A stretch of 64,000 nucleotides of DNA from Streptomyces koelreuteriae (GTDB taxonomy: Bacteria > Actinomycetota > Actinomycetes > Streptomycetales > Streptomycetaceae): positions 682,001-746,000 of the forward strand of contig NZ_CP075896.1 in NCBI RefSeq assembly GCF_018604545.1, given 5' to 3'. The number at the start of each line of letters is the position of its first letter. Position 1 is the stretch's first letter. The translations under genes were made by a program, and so were the position numbers. A model generated the notes under the pieces. It had not been told where the DNA came from and did not search any database. It saw nothing but the letters and a program-made list of their open reading frames with translations. Of this stretch, positions 8,278 to 19,134 are shown piece after piece.

Positions 8278-9453
8278 TCAGCGGGTGGCGAGCAGTCCGG
8301 CGACGAGGTCCCGGGGCAGGCCGTGGGTGTCGTGGAGGTAGCCGTAGTCCTCTTCGCTGAGCGGCCTCCGGTACTGGGGCCGGGACAGCAGACGGCGTCC
8401 CCGTTCGATGAGTTTGCGGAACCGCCGCTCCTCGTCGAGGAGGATCTCCCGGACGAGGTCGGGGCCGACGGACTGGCGGAAGTGGTCGAGGGTGTGCTCG
8501 ATCAGCTCCGGGGGCAGGTCGGCGAGGGTACGGGAGGAATCGTCGCGCCCGAGCGTGGTGAGGAGTCGGCGGATCAGCCGGCGCAGGACGTAGCCGCGGC
8601 CGGTGTTGGACGGCCGTACGCCGTCGCCGAGCACGGCGACGGCGGCGCGCAGGTGATCGCTGACCAGGCGGGTCGACGGGCCGTCCAGGCCCCACAGCGA
8701 GGGCACGGTCCGCATCCACGGTTCGAAGAGGTCCGTGTCGTAGACCGACCGGTGTCCTTGCAGGACGGCGACGAGGCGTTCCAGTCCCATGCCCGTGTCG
8801 ACGCCGGGCTGCCGCAGGGGGACGAGAGTGCCGTCGGTGTGGCGCTCGTAGCGCATGTGGACGTGGTTCCAGAGTTCCGTCCAGCGGGGGTCGGTGTCGG
8901 GGCTGCCCTCAGGCGGGGTGCCGGGCTCGCCGGTCCAGACGAAGATCTCCGAGTCGGGGCCGCAGGGGCCGACCGGGCCGTTGGACCACCAGTTCTCCTG
9001 CCCGGCCCGCTCCACCGGCAGCCCCAGCTCCTCCCAGACGCGCAGTGATTCGGTGTCGGGGCCGACCTGGTCCGATCCGCCGAAGACCGTGACGTGCAGG
9101 CGTTCTCGCGGGATGCCGAACCCGTCCCGCAGCAGCTCGTACCCCCAGCGGAGCGACTGGGCGTGGTCGTAGTCGCCCAGTGACCAGGAGCCGAGCATCT
9201 GGAACACCGTCAGGTGCGTGGTGTCGCCGATCTCGTCCAGGTCGGTGGTGCGCAGACAGCGCTGGAGGTTGACCAGCCGCCGCCCCTGGGGGTGCGGGCG
9301 GCCCAGCAGATAGGGCGTGAGGGGCTGCATTCCGGCCGTGGTGAACAGCACCGGGTCCGAGGGCGGGGGCAGCAGCGTGCTGCCGGTGATCAGCCGGTGT
9401 CCGCGCTCACGGAAGAAGTCGTTGAACGTCTGTACGGTCCGCTCCGTGTCCAT
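8278..9453 (-). CDS. Stand-alone AlaRS-like protein, no editing or C-Ala domain
   Basis: A 391-residue protein equal to the catalytic and tRNA-recognition part of alanyl-tRNA synthetase. It has motif 2 QRCLR (64-68), the MLGSWSLGDY segment (86-95), motif 3 GMGLERL (221-227), the SNTGRGYVLRRLIRR tRNA-side helix and a final YGYLHDTHGLPRDL. It stops before the editing and C-terminal domains; housekeeping AlaRS is about 880 residues. Relative to canonical AlaRS, the GGKHNDLE loop after motif 2 reads TTDLDE, so the usual Lys is missing. It could activate alanine for a non-translational use or charge tRNA without proofreading. The start has CAAGGAGA 7 nt upstream. Confidence 0.82.
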   Translation of the reverse strand: MDTERTVQTFNDFFRERGHRLITGSTLLPPPSDPVLFTTAGMQPLTPYLLGRPHPQGRRLVNLQRCLRTTDLDEIGDTTHLTVFQMLGSWSLGDYDHAQSLRWGYELLRDGFGIPRERLHVTVFGGSDQVGPDTESLRVWEELGLPVERAGQENWWSNGPVGPCGPDSEIFVWTGEPGTPPEGSPDTDPRWTELWNHVHMRYERHTDGTLVPLRQPGVDTGMGLERLVAVLQGHRSVYDTDLFEPWMRTVPSLWGLDGPSTRLVSDHLRAAVAVLGDGVRPSNTGRGYVLRRLIRRLLTTLGRDDSSRTLADLPPELIEHTLDHFRQSVGPDLVREILLDEERRFRKLIERGRRLLSRPQYRRPLSEEDYGYLHDTHGLPRDLVAGLLATR

Positions 9454-9560
9454 GGCGGTCTCCTTGAGGTCAGGGGACCGGAACGAACCGCGCGAGGGAA
9501 GCCGGAGAGTACGGGGGTCCTGGCGGTCCGTTTCCGGCCGCCGGGAAGGGATTGACGAGG

Positions 9561-10493
9561 TCAGGCGTCGGCAGCCGGTGAGCTGGTCGCTCGCGCGGCT
9601 GCTGCGTCGGTGCGCTTGATGACCTCCATGGATCCGACGGTAACAGCGGGCGCCGGAACCGTCGCGGGCTTTTTCGTGCCGCCGTACGGCCGGGTCACCA
9701 GCGCGGCATGCGTCCAGGCCGGCTCGGCGGGCTCCGTCGGCTGCGCGGCCCGGGCGAGCGAGCGCCGGTCGGGGTGGGCGCCCGGGGGTATGACGTCCTG
9801 GACGTCCACGTGGGCCACCAGTCCGCGTGCCGACACCACGCGCCAGACCGAGGCCGGCAGCGTGTCGTCGCCGACGAAGGCGGGCGCGGTGCTGGTGGGC
9901 CCGTCGGCGATCCGGTACCGCAAGTGCACCGGCTGGACGGCGGCCCCCGCGTCCAGCGCGGCCTGGAAGACGGCCCGGCGGAACACCCCCTGGGAGCGGC
10001 CGCACCAGGTGCTGCCCTCGGGGAAGACCCCGACGGCGCGGCCCTCGCGCAGCACCTCGGCGATGCGGGCGACGGTGCCCGGCAGGGCCCGCAGCCGGTC
10101 CCGGTCGATGAACAGGACGCCGCCGCGCGCGACCAGCGGCCCGGCGACGGGCCACCGCCGCACCTCGGTCTTGGCCAGCATCCGGGCGGGACGTACGGCG
10201 GCGAGCAGCGGTATGTCCAGCCAGGAGATGTGGTTGGCGACCAGCAGCAGGGGGCCGGTGGGGGCGGCGGCGCCGGTGATGCGGACCTGGACCCCTGCGG
10301 CCCGCACGATCCACCGGCACCACCGCCGGACCAGGGACGCCGGCATGCGCGCGCCGAACGGCGTCAGCGCGATCCCGGCGAGGAGGAGCAGGACGACGGC
10401 GGTGAGCCGCAGCACGGCCCACGGCACGGCCCTCGTCACCGGCTCGACACAGGCCCGGGGCGTACAGGGCGCGAGGGGCAGCCAGGCGCTCAT
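9561..10493 (-). CDS. olsA: PlsC-type acyltransferase, ornithine-lipid OlsA
   Basis: A 310-residue protein with an N-terminal membrane helix (about 25-48) followed by a PlsC domain. The NHISWLD (HxxxxD) catalytic motif lies near residue 90 and the FPEGS acceptor motif near 155. OlsA O-acylates lyso-ornithine lipid using acyl-ACP at the inner membrane. The ATG overlaps the stop of the upstream GNAT gene (ATGA), so the pair is translationally coupled in the order olsB-olsA. The alternative role, generic 1-acylglycerol-3-phosphate acyltransferase, is less likely given the partner. The last 55 residues are low-complexity Ala/Pro/Thr. Confidence 0.78.
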   Translation of the reverse strand: MSAWLPLAPCTPRACVEPVTRAVPWAVLRLTAVVLLLLAGIALTPFGARMPASLVRRWCRWIVRAAGVQVRITGAAAPTGPLLLVANHISWLDIPLLAAVRPARMLAKTEVRRWPVAGPLVARGGVLFIDRDRLRALPGTVARIAEVLREGRAVGVFPEGSTWCGRSQGVFRRAVFQAALDAGAAVQPVHLRYRIADGPTSTAPAFVGDDTLPASVWRVVSARGLVAHVDVQDVIPPGAHPDRRSLARAAQPTEPAEPAWTHAALVTRPYGGTKKPATVPAPAVTVGSMEVIKRTDAAAARATSSPAADA

Positions 10494-11260
10494 CACGCCG
10501 GCACGAGGGAGAGGAAGTGCCGCAGGTAGCGCGAGTTGACCCGGCTCATCGGCAGCAGCACATACAGGTCGGCGACGCCGAAGTCCGGGTCGTGGGCCGG
10601 TTCGCCGCACACCCAGGCGCCGAGGCGCAGATAGCCGCGGAGCAGGGCGGGCAGTTCGACGCGGGCGGCGGGCGCGGGGCCCGGGATCCACGGCAGCAGC
10701 GGCTGGACGCGGAACTCCCGCGGCGACAGATGCTTGTCGCTCACCCGGTCCCAGGTGGCGGAGGCGAGAGCGCCGCCGTCGGCGAGCGGGATGGAGCAGC
10801 AGCCGGCGAGCCACTCGTGGCCGCGGTCGACCATGTAGCGGGCGATACCGGCCCAGATGAGGCTGATGACCGCGCCGTCGCGGTGGTCGGGGTGCACGCA
10901 GGAGCGGCCGACCTCGACGAGTTCCGGCCGGATCCCGCCGAGGGCGGTCAGATCGAACTCGCTCTCGGAGTACAGCCGCCCGGCGACCGCCGCGCGCTCC
11001 GGCGGCAGCAGCCGGTAGGTGCCGACGACCTGGCCGGTCGTCTCCTCGCGGACGAGCAGGTGGTCGCAGTACGCGTCGAACGAGTCGACGTCGAGGCCCG
11101 GCTGCGGGCCGGTCAGCAGGGCGCCCAGTTCCCCGGCGAAGACGTCGTGGCGCAGCCGCTGCGCGGCACGCACGTCGTCCTCGTTGCGGGCGAGGGAGAC
11201 GGTGTAGCGGGTGGGGGCCGTGGGCTGCGCGGGACGGTCGACGGTCAGTACGCCGGTCAT
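10493..11260 (-). CDS. olsB: GNAT-fold ornithine N-acyltransferase, OlsB-like
   Basis: A 255-residue protein of the acyl-homoserine-lactone-synthase-like/GNAT superfamily. RLRHDVFAGELG (about 34-45) and VGRSCVHPDHRDG (about 117-129) are typical of OlsB and related hydroxyacyl-ACP N-acyltransferases. OlsB makes lyso-ornithine lipid from ornithine and 3-hydroxyacyl-ACP; the product feeds OlsA, encoded next. AGGAGAG precedes ATG 11260. The gene lies 116 bp after sdhB on the same strand. That gap has a weak GGCGGC/GCCGCC hairpin that may attenuate read-through. Phosphate control of ornithine-lipid genes is common but no PHO box was seen. Confidence 0.78.
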   Translation of the reverse strand: MTGVLTVDRPAQPTAPTRYTVSLARNEDDVRAAQRLRHDVFAGELGALLTGPQPGLDVDSFDAYCDHLLVREETTGQVVGTYRLLPPERAAVAGRLYSESEFDLTALGGIRPELVEVGRSCVHPDHRDGAVISLIWAGIARYMVDRGHEWLAGCCSIPLADGGALASATWDRVSDKHLSPREFRVQPLLPWIPGPAPAARVELPALLRGYLRLGAWVCGEPAHDPDFGVADLYVLLPMSRVNSRYLRHFLSLVPA

Positions 11261-11376
11261 GGCTCTCTCCTGGTCACGGGCCGGAGGCGGCGAGCGGTGC
11301 CGCCGCCCCCTGTTGTGCCCATGCCGCCTGTCCTGCGCGTGACGAGTGCCAGGAGCGCGGGTGTGCGCCTGTTGAA

Positions 11377-12122
11377 CTACTGCTTGGCGACCTTCCGCGT
11401 GGCCCGCAGCCACTCCTTGTTCATGCTGGTGATGGACATGAGGGGAATTCCCTTGGGACAGGCGGTGGCGCACTCCCCGGCTAGGGTGCAGCCGCCGAAG
11501 CCCTCCTCGTCCATCTGCTCCACCATGTCCAGCACGCGCGTCTCCCGCTCGGGCGCCCCCTGCGGCAGCACATTGAGATGGTTGACCTTGGCGGACGTGA
11601 ACAGCATCGCGGCCCCGTTGGGACAGGCGGCCACACAGGCCCCGCAGCCGATGCACTCCGCGTGCTCGAAGGCGAGCTCGGCGTCGGGTTTCGGCACCGG
11701 GGTGGCATGCGCTTCGGGAGCCGCGCCCGTCGGTGCGGTGATGTAGCCGCCGGCCTGGATGATCCGGTCGAAGGCGGACCGGTCCACGACCAGATCCTTG
11801 ATGACCGGGAAAGCGGAGGCCCGCCACGGCTCGATGTCGATCGTGTCGCCGTCCTCGAAGGACCGCATGTGCAACTGGCAGGTCGTGGTGCGTTCCGGCC
11901 CGTGCGCATCCCCGTTGATCACCAGGGAACAGGCACCGCAGATGCCCTCGCGGCAGTCGTGGTCGAAGGCCACGGGGTCCTCACCGCGCAGGGTGAGCTC
12001 CTCGTTGAGCGTGTCGAGCATCTCCAGGAAGGACATGTCGGGCGAGATGTCGTCCACCTCGTAGGTGGACATCGTGCCGTCGGCGTCTGCGTTGCGCTGC
12101 CGCCAGACGCGCAGGGTGAGCT

Positions 12123-12126
<4 letters not shown>
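11377..12126 (-). CDS. sdhB: Succinate dehydrogenase iron-sulfur subunit
   Basis: A 249-residue SdhB/FrdB protein. The plant-type ferredoxin half has [16 protein letters not shown] (about 59-74) plus a later Cys (TTCQLH) for the 2Fe-2S cluster. The C-terminal half carries [14 protein letters not shown] (about 158-171) and [12 protein letters not shown] (about 220-231) for the 4Fe-4S and 3Fe-4S centres. It passes electrons from SdhA FAD to the haem/quinone site in SdhC. The start overlaps the sdhA stop by ATGA, and it is the last sdh gene of the operon. Confidence 0.95.
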
Positions 12127-14072
<1,946 letters not shown>

Positions 14073-14074
14073 CT

Positions 14075-14782
14075 TCAGCTCACCACTCCGGTCATGACGC
14101 CCACGGGTACGGCGATGAAACCGGCCGTGAGCAGCAGCGCGAGAACGTTGGCGACGGTCTTCAGGGCGCGGTCGCGGCTGCGGCTGCCGGCGCCGAGGGT
14201 CTGGGCGGCGCTCCAGAAGCCGTGCCGGATGTGCAGGCCGAGCGCGAGCATCGCGACGATGTAGACGACGTTGCCGTACCAGGTGGAGAAGGTGTCCACG
14301 ACGTTCTGGTACGGACGGCCCTCCTGGAAGCCGCCGGGGTGCGCGGTACCGGTCGTCAGGTCCAGGATGTGCCAGACGATGAACAGCCCGAGGATGATCC
14401 CGCCCCAGCGCATGGTGCGCGTGGCGTAGGAGGCCCGCGGCTTCTTGTGCACGTACTTGCTCGGGCGCGCCCTGATGTCGCGGCGGCTGAGCTGGTACGC
14501 GGCGGTGGCGTGGGCGACGACGGCGGCGACGAGCACGACGCGGATCAGCCAGAGCGTCCACTCGTAGTGCATGAACGGCTCACCGACGGTGCGCAGCCAG
14601 TGGCCGTAGGCGTTGAACTCGCCCGCGCCGAAGTAGATCTTCAGGTTCCCGATCATGTGGGCGACCAGGTACAGCAGCATGATCAGCCCGCTGACCGCCA
14701 TCACGGTCTTCTTGCCGAGGGTGGAGTCCCACACGGTGCGTGCCATGGACGGCCGTCGGTCCGTCCTCGTTGCCAGAGCCAT
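14075..14782 (-). CDS. sdhC: Succinate dehydrogenase cytochrome b-558-type subunit
   Basis: A 235-residue membrane protein with five hydrophobic helices and spaced His residues (AHMIGN, GHWLR, AHATAAY, WHILDL, LHIRHG) suited to bind two haems b. This is the single-polypeptide anchor of the b-558 family that anchors SdhAB and reduces quinone. ATG 14782 ([10 protein letters not shown]) was chosen as the family-typical N-terminus. Internal ATG 14746 (MARTVWDS) has a slightly better upstream GAGGA but poor spacing. It is the first gene of sdhCAB and is divergent from the LysR gene, so the two share one control region. Confidence 0.92.
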   Translation of the reverse strand: MALATRTDRRPSMARTVWDSTLGKKTVMAVSGLIMLLYLVAHMIGNLKIYFGAGEFNAYGHWLRTVGEPFMHYEWTLWLIRVVLVAAVVAHATAAYQLSRRDIRARPSKYVHKKPRASYATRTMRWGGIILGLFIVWHILDLTTGTAHPGGFQEGRPYQNVVDTFSTWYGNVVYIVAMLALGLHIRHGFWSAAQTLGAGSRSRDRALKTVANVLALLLTAGFIAVPVGVMTGVVS

Positions 14783-14840
14783 GTCCAGCACGCTACGGAC
14801 GCGCCGGCGATCGGTCCAAGACATGGTCCGGCTTGATTCC

Positions 14841-14855
14841 ATAGGCTGGGACTAT
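14841..14855. promoter_or_regulatory. LysR-type T-N11-A operator between sdhC and its divergent regulator
   Basis: ATAG-GCTGGGA-CTAT at 14841-14855 is an interrupted palindrome that contains the T-N11-A core recognised by LysR regulators. It is the only clear dyad in the 82-bp sdhC/LysR intergenic region and ends 9 nt before the regulator's start codon. This suits autoregulation and control of the sdh operon. Confidence 0.6.
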
Positions 14856-14864
14856 CGTACGAGG

Positions 14865-15749
14865 ATGCAGTTCCAACAGCTCCAGTACTTCGTGGCCGTC
14901 GCCGAGACCCGGCACTTCACCCGGGCCGCCGATCTGGTCCATGTCGCGCAGCCGTCGTTGTCACAGCAGATCAAGGCGCTGGAGCGGGAGCTGGGCGCGG
15001 ATCTGTTCCGGCGTGCCCGCGGCAACATCACGCTCACGGACGCCGGGGAGGCGCTGCTGCCGCTGGCCCGGCGGATCCTGGCCGACGCGGACACCGCCCG
15101 GCAGGAGGTGCAGGAGCTGGCGCAGCTGCGGCAGGGGCGGGTGCGGCTGGGGGCGACGCCGAGTGTGTGCACGGGGCTGCTGCCGGATGTGCTGCGGGCG
15201 TTCCATGATCGCTACCCGGGGATCCGGCTGCTGATCGAGGAGGGCGGCTCCCATGATCTGGTGCGGGAGCTGGCGCGTGGGGCGCTGGATCTGGCGCTGG
15301 TCGTGCTGCCGCTGCCGACGCCGTCGCCGGCGCTGACCACGGTGGAGCTGCTGCGGGAGGATCTTGTGGTGGTGTCCTCACCCGATGCGGCGAAGCCGGG
15401 CCGGGGCTCGCGTACCGTGCGGGTCGCCGATCTGGAGGGGGAGCGGATGGTGATGTTCCGGCACGGGTACGACCTGCGGGAGCTGACCGTTGCCGCGTGT
15501 CGGGCCGAGGGGTTCGAACCGGACTTCGCGGTGGAGGGTGGGGAGATGGATGCGGTGTTGGGGTTTGTGCGGGCGGGGTTGGGGGTCGCTGTGGTGCCGC
15601 GGATGGTGGCGGCGAGGTCGGGGCGGGGGTTGCGGGTGACGCCGCTTGCGCGGCCCGGGCTGCATCGCACGATTGCCTTGGCGCACCGTAGTGATGTGGC
15701 TCCGACTCGGGCCGCTCGGGAGTTGCAGCGGATGTTGCTTGAGCGGTGA
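14865..15749 (+). CDS. LysR-family regulator, probable controller of sdhCAB-olsBA
   Basis: A 294-residue LysR protein. The winged HTH spans residues 1-60 (FVAVAETRHFTRAADLVHVA...SLSQQIKALE), and the periplasmic-binding-protein-like effector domain spans about 90-294. It is divergent from sdhC. GAGG directly abuts ATG 14865 and a TATCGT -10-like element lies 7 nt upstream, so the transcript may be leaderless. It likely senses a central-carbon metabolite and binds the dyad at 14841-14855. The effector cannot be identified from sequence. Confidence 0.85.
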   Translation: MQFQQLQYFVAVAETRHFTRAADLVHVAQPSLSQQIKALERELGADLFRRARGNITLTDAGEALLPLARRILADADTARQEVQELAQLRQGRVRLGATPSVCTGLLPDVLRAFHDRYPGIRLLIEEGGSHDLVRELARGALDLALVVLPLPTPSPALTTVELLREDLVVVSSPDAAKPGRGSRTVRVADLEGERMVMFRHGYDLRELTVAACRAEGFEPDFAVEGGEMDAVLGFVRAGLGVAVVPRMVAARSGRGLRVTPLARPGLHRTIALAHRSDVAPTRAARELQRMLLER

Positions 15750-15804
15750 GGCCGATTCGGGAGCGCCGTTGTGTGTGAGCGCCGTTCGGGGGTGCGGGTT
15801 GTTT

Positions 15805-15833
15805 GTGGTTGCTCGCGCAGTTCCCCGCGCCCC
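15805..15833. repeat. Streptomyces-type intergenic GC-rich repeat element
   Basis: The stretch starting GTGGTTGCTCGCGCAGTTCC and ending CCGCGCCCC matches, from memory, a short element found in many intergenic regions across Streptomyces genomes. It lies between the convergent LysR gene and the GGDEF/EAL gene. No other copy was noticed in the window. Its function is unsettled; it may act in termination or mRNA end protection. Confidence 0.6.
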
Positions 15834-15847
15834 CCAAGAGACCCTAT

Positions 15848-17992
15848 TCAGCCAGTGGCGTCCACAAGTGCCAGTTCGTGCAGGCGCTCCGGGGGGCCCG
15901 GGCGGGCGTAGTACCAGCCCTGGGCCGTGTCGCAGCCCATCATGCGCAACTGTTCGGCCTGGGCGCCTGTTTCCACGCCCTCGACCGTGACCGCGAGGTC
16001 CAGGCTGTGGGCCAGGGAGACGATTCCCTCGACGATCTTGAGGTCGACGGGGTCGGCCGGGAACTGCTGCATGCTCTGGGTGAAGGAGCGGTCCAGCTTC
16101 AGGATGCTGACCGGGAGGCGGCGCAGGTTGGCGAGGTTGGAGTAGCCCGTGCCGAAGTCGTCCAGGGCGATGTCGACGCCCATCTCGGCCAGCCGGCGCA
16201 GCGGCTTGAGCAGGTCGTCGTCCGCGCCGATCAGCGCCGACTCGGTGACCTCCAGGCAGAGCGCGTTCGGCTCGATGCCGGTGCGTTCCAGGATGTCGAC
16301 GGTGTCCTGGACCAGGCCGGGGTGGGTCAGCTGGCAGGGCGAGAGATTGACGTTGATCCGCAGCGGGCCCACGGCCTCCGCGCCGCCGTGCAGTTCCCGC
16401 CACTCGCGGGCCTGCCGTACGGACTGCTCCAGGACCCAGCGGCCCAGCGGCACGATCAGCCCGGTGTGCTCGGCGAGCGGGATGAAGCGGTCCGGGCCGA
16501 GCACGCCGTGCTGCGGGTGCAGCCAGCGCACCAGGGCCTCGGCTCCCCGGACACTGCCGTCGCCGAGATGGACCAGCGGCTGGTACTCGATGAAGAACTC
16601 GCCCCGCTCCAGCGCGGTGGGCAGGGCGGTGGTCAGTCCGTGCCGGGTGATGGCGCGGGCGTCGGCCTCGGCGTCGGCGAGTTCGAAGCGGTTGCCGCCC
16701 GCCGACTTGGCCCGGTACATGGTGATGTCCGCGCTGCGCAGCACCTCCGCCGGGCTGCGCTCCCCCGCCGGGCCCTCGACGATGCCGATGCTGCCGCGCA
16801 CGGTCAGATCCCGGCCGTCGACGCTGATCGGCGCGAGCAGCGCGTTCATGATGCGGCCGGCGAGCTCGTCGACCTCGTGCTGGGTGTCGGGGCCCGTGGT
16901 CAGCGCGACGAACTCGTCGCCGCCGAGCCGGGCGACCATCTCGCCGGGCGCGGTGGCGCAGGACTGCAGCCGGTCGGCGACCTCCACCAGCAGCCGGTCG
17001 CCGGCCGCGTGGCCCAGGCTGTCGTTGATGGTCTTGAAGCCGTCGAGGTCGAGGTAGCACAGCCCGAACCGCTGGCCTTCCCCGGCGCCCAGTGCCTTCT
17101 CCAGGCGCTCGAAGAAGAAGGTGCGGTTCGGCAGTCCGGTCAGCGCGTCGTGCGTGGCCTCGTAGCGCAGCCTCAGGTTGAGCAGCCGCCGCTCGGTGGT
17201 GTCCTCCATGAGGGCGAGCTGGTACTGCGGCTCGCCGTCGGCGTCGCGCAGCAGGGAGACCGTCAGATTGGTCCACAGGACCGTCCCGTCGGGGCGGTAG
17301 AACGCCTTCTCCAGGTGGTAGTGCTCCCGGTCGCCGCGGACGAGCTCGTCGTAGAGCCGCCAGGTCTGCGGCGCGTCGTCGGGGTGGGTCCACTCCCGGA
17401 CGTTGCGGCAGCGCAAGGCGTGCTCGGTGATGCCGAACATGCGCAGCAGCGCGCCGTTGACCTGGAGGATGTTGCCCTCGAGGTCGGCCATGCCGATGCC
17501 TATGGCCGCGCCCTCGAAGACGGCCCGGAAGCGGGCCTCGCTCGCGTGCAGGGCCTGGGCCACCACGCCCTGCGCCTGGAGGGCGGCCTCGGCGATGGCC
17601 TCCTGCTCGGCCAGCGTCCGCTCGCGCAGCGCCCGGGCGAAGCCGGCGGACATCGCGTGCTGCAGTCGCGCGCAGCGCGCCCGCAGGGTCTCCTGGTCGC
17701 CGTCGCCGCCGCAGTACAGGACCAGATAGGCGTCCACGCAGTCCAGCGTGTGGCTGAGTGCCTCGGGGTCGGTGCAGTGCGCGTCGACGAGGGCGGCGCC
17801 CACGGCCCGGCCCGCGTCGGAGTCGAAGGCCCGGGCCCGCAGTGCCTCGCTCAGCCGCCGGGCCAGCGGCAGCAGTTGCTCCTCGAACTCCGCGCGGGTC
17901 GACGACGTCGAGGTCACCGGGAAGACCGCCCGGCTCCAGATCGTCGCGAATCTGCGCAGTCTGTCCTCCGGCCCGTCCGGTTCCGCGATCAC
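15848..17992 (-). CDS. rmdA: PAS-GGDEF-EAL cyclic-di-GMP enzyme, RmdA-like
   Basis: A 714-residue cytosolic protein with an N-terminal helical region (1-145) and a PAS/PAC sensor (about 150-270). A GGDEF domain follows (about 280-440, signature RLGGDEF at 355-361), then an EAL domain (about 450-705, EALVRW at 485-490, with LEVTES and DDFGTGYS). Both active-site signatures are intact and there is no RxxD inhibitory site before GGDEF. The architecture and neighbourhood match RmdA of S. coelicolor, a bifunctional c-di-GMP enzyme acting mainly as a phosphodiesterase in sporulation. The ATG overlaps the stop of the upstream methyltransferase (ATGA), so they are co-translated. Confidence 0.82.
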   Translation of the reverse strand: MIAEPDGPEDRLRRFATIWSRAVFPVTSTSSTRAEFEEQLLPLARRLSEALRARAFDSDAGRAVGAALVDAHCTDPEALSHTLDCVDAYLVLYCGGDGDQETLRARCARLQHAMSAGFARALRERTLAEQEAIAEAALQAQGVVAQALHASEARFRAVFEGAAIGIGMADLEGNILQVNGALLRMFGITEHALRCRNVREWTHPDDAPQTWRLYDELVRGDREHYHLEKAFYRPDGTVLWTNLTVSLLRDADGEPQYQLALMEDTTERRLLNLRLRYEATHDALTGLPNRTFFFERLEKALGAGEGQRFGLCYLDLDGFKTINDSLGHAAGDRLLVEVADRLQSCATAPGEMVARLGGDEFVALTTGPDTQHEVDELAGRIMNALLAPISVDGRDLTVRGSIGIVEGPAGERSPAEVLRSADITMYRAKSAGGNRFELADAEADARAITRHGLTTALPTALERGEFFIEYQPLVHLGDGSVRGAEALVRWLHPQHGVLGPDRFIPLAEHTGLIVPLGRWVLEQSVRQAREWRELHGGAEAVGPLRINVNLSPCQLTHPGLVQDTVDILERTGIEPNALCLEVTESALIGADDDLLKPLRRLAEMGVDIALDDFGTGYSNLANLRRLPVSILKLDRSFTQSMQQFPADPVDLKIVEGIVSLAHSLDLAVTVEGVETGAQAEQLRMMGCDTAQGWYYARPGPPERLHELALVDATG

Positions 17993-18801
17993 GCCGTACG
18001 CCCCACGCCCGCGAAACCGGAGAACGCATAGGGATCCTCGTCCTCCGGCGCGGTGTCGGGCCGCCAGCGTGGCATCGCCACCAGTCCGGGTTCCACCATG
18101 TCGTACCCCTCGAAGAACCGCGCGATGTCCTCGCGCGAGCGCATGATCAGCGGGTTGCGGATCTCCTCGTACACGTCCACCGCGCCCCCGGCCCGCTCCG
18201 GCGGAAGCGGGATCCCCTCGTAGGAGGCATGGGTGAGCACGAGCAGGCTGCCGGGCGCGAGCGCCTGGCGCAGCTCGGCCACCGCCCCGTACGGGTCGTC
18301 CTCGTCTTCCACGAAGTGAAGTATGGCAACGAGAAGCAGGGCCACTGGCTGATTCAGGTCGATCAGCCGCTCCACCTCGGGGCTGTTCAGGATGTCCTGG
18401 GGCTTGCGGAGATCCGCGGCGACGACGCCCGCGCCGTCGTTGCCCGCCAGGACCGCCTGGCTGTGCGCCACGGCCACCGGGTCGTGGTCGACGTACACCA
18501 CGCGCGCGCCGGGGCTGGCTGCCTGGGCCACCTCGTGCACATTGCCGAAGGTGGGGATCCCGGAGCCGATGTCCAGGAACTGGGTGATGCCCTGGTCTGC
18601 CGCCCAGCGCACGGCGCGGCGCATGAACGCCCGGTTCGCCTGCATGATCTTGGGGAGTCCCGGCAGGAACTCCATGGCCCTGCGGGCCGCTTCCCGGTCG
18701 ACCTCGAAGTTATGCGATCCGCCCAGATAGAAGTCGTACATCCGGGAAACGCTGGGCACCGAGATGTCGATGCTCCGTGGGGCCCAGACGGGACGCTCCA
18801 T
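17989..18801 (-). CDS. DUF574 SAM-dependent methyltransferase
   Basis: A 270-residue actinobacterial protein of the S-adenosyl-methyltransferase-19/DUF574 family. SVSRMYDFYLGGSHNFEVD (about 16-34) is the family hallmark, FLDIGSGIPTFGN (about 75-87) is the SAM-binding glycine loop, and VYVDHDPVAVAHS is the acidic second strand. Streptomyces carry dozens of paralogues, several controlled through BldC/BldD-type programmes, yet substrates are unknown. It is the first gene of a two-gene operon with the c-di-GMP enzyme. Confidence 0.85.
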   Translation of the reverse strand: MERPVWAPRSIDISVPSVSRMYDFYLGGSHNFEVDREAARRAMEFLPGLPKIMQANRAFMRRAVRWAADQGITQFLDIGSGIPTFGNVHEVAQAASPGARVVYVDHDPVAVAHSQAVLAGNDGAGVVAADLRKPQDILNSPEVERLIDLNQPVALLLVAILHFVEDEDDPYGAVAELRQALAPGSLLVLTHASYEGIPLPPERAGGAVDVYEEIRNPLIMRSREDIARFFEGYDMVEPGLVAMPRWRPDTAPEDEDPYAFSGFAGVGRTA

Positions 18802-19134
18802 CTATCTCTCCAAGGCGTAGGCGATCCGGTGTTCGAGCAGAGGCTACTGATCGCCCGCCAATGGAGCGACCCGAAACGGAAATTGACCATCCGTTCCCGG
18901 TCACTGCCTGCGGCACGTGCCGAATTGATACCCGTCCGCCCACCCTTCGAACATATGACGAACAGTGTTCGGGGCATTCCGGAGAGTTCCGGTTCGGAAG
19001 GGGAAGAGTGTTGAGAATTCGATGAGTTCAGGTGAAGCACGGCAAAACGGTCCGCCCCTCCGTGAGTCACGGAGGGGCGGACCGGGTCGGCTCCGTCGGG
19101 TGACGCGAGGGTCAACCCTGGGGAGGTTTCTCTG
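18802..19134. promoter_or_regulatory. Intergenic region with palindromes ahead of the methyltransferase
   Basis: No gene is visible. A perfect 13-bp palindrome CGAACAGTGTTCG lies at 18959-18971, and a second CGAACA half-site lies 11 bp before it (18948-18953, CGAACATATGACG). The pattern resembles an actinobacterial SOS box (CGAAC-N4-GTTCG) but the spacer is one base short. The 19048-19084 terminator closes the region on the other side. Confidence 0.45.
19048..19084 (-). terminator. Rho-independent terminator of the two-repeat lipoprotein gene
   Basis: An 18-bp perfect inverted repeat (arms at 19048-19065 and 19067-19084) lies about 50 nt past the stop of the minus-strand lipoprotein gene. 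On that strand the stem is followed by TTTTGCC, giving a short U-run. Confidence 0.82.

Noticed and set aside
18959..18971. A genuine LexA SOS box
   Set aside because: The spacer is three rather than four bases and the downstream genes are not DNA-repair genes, so it is listed only as a palindrome.
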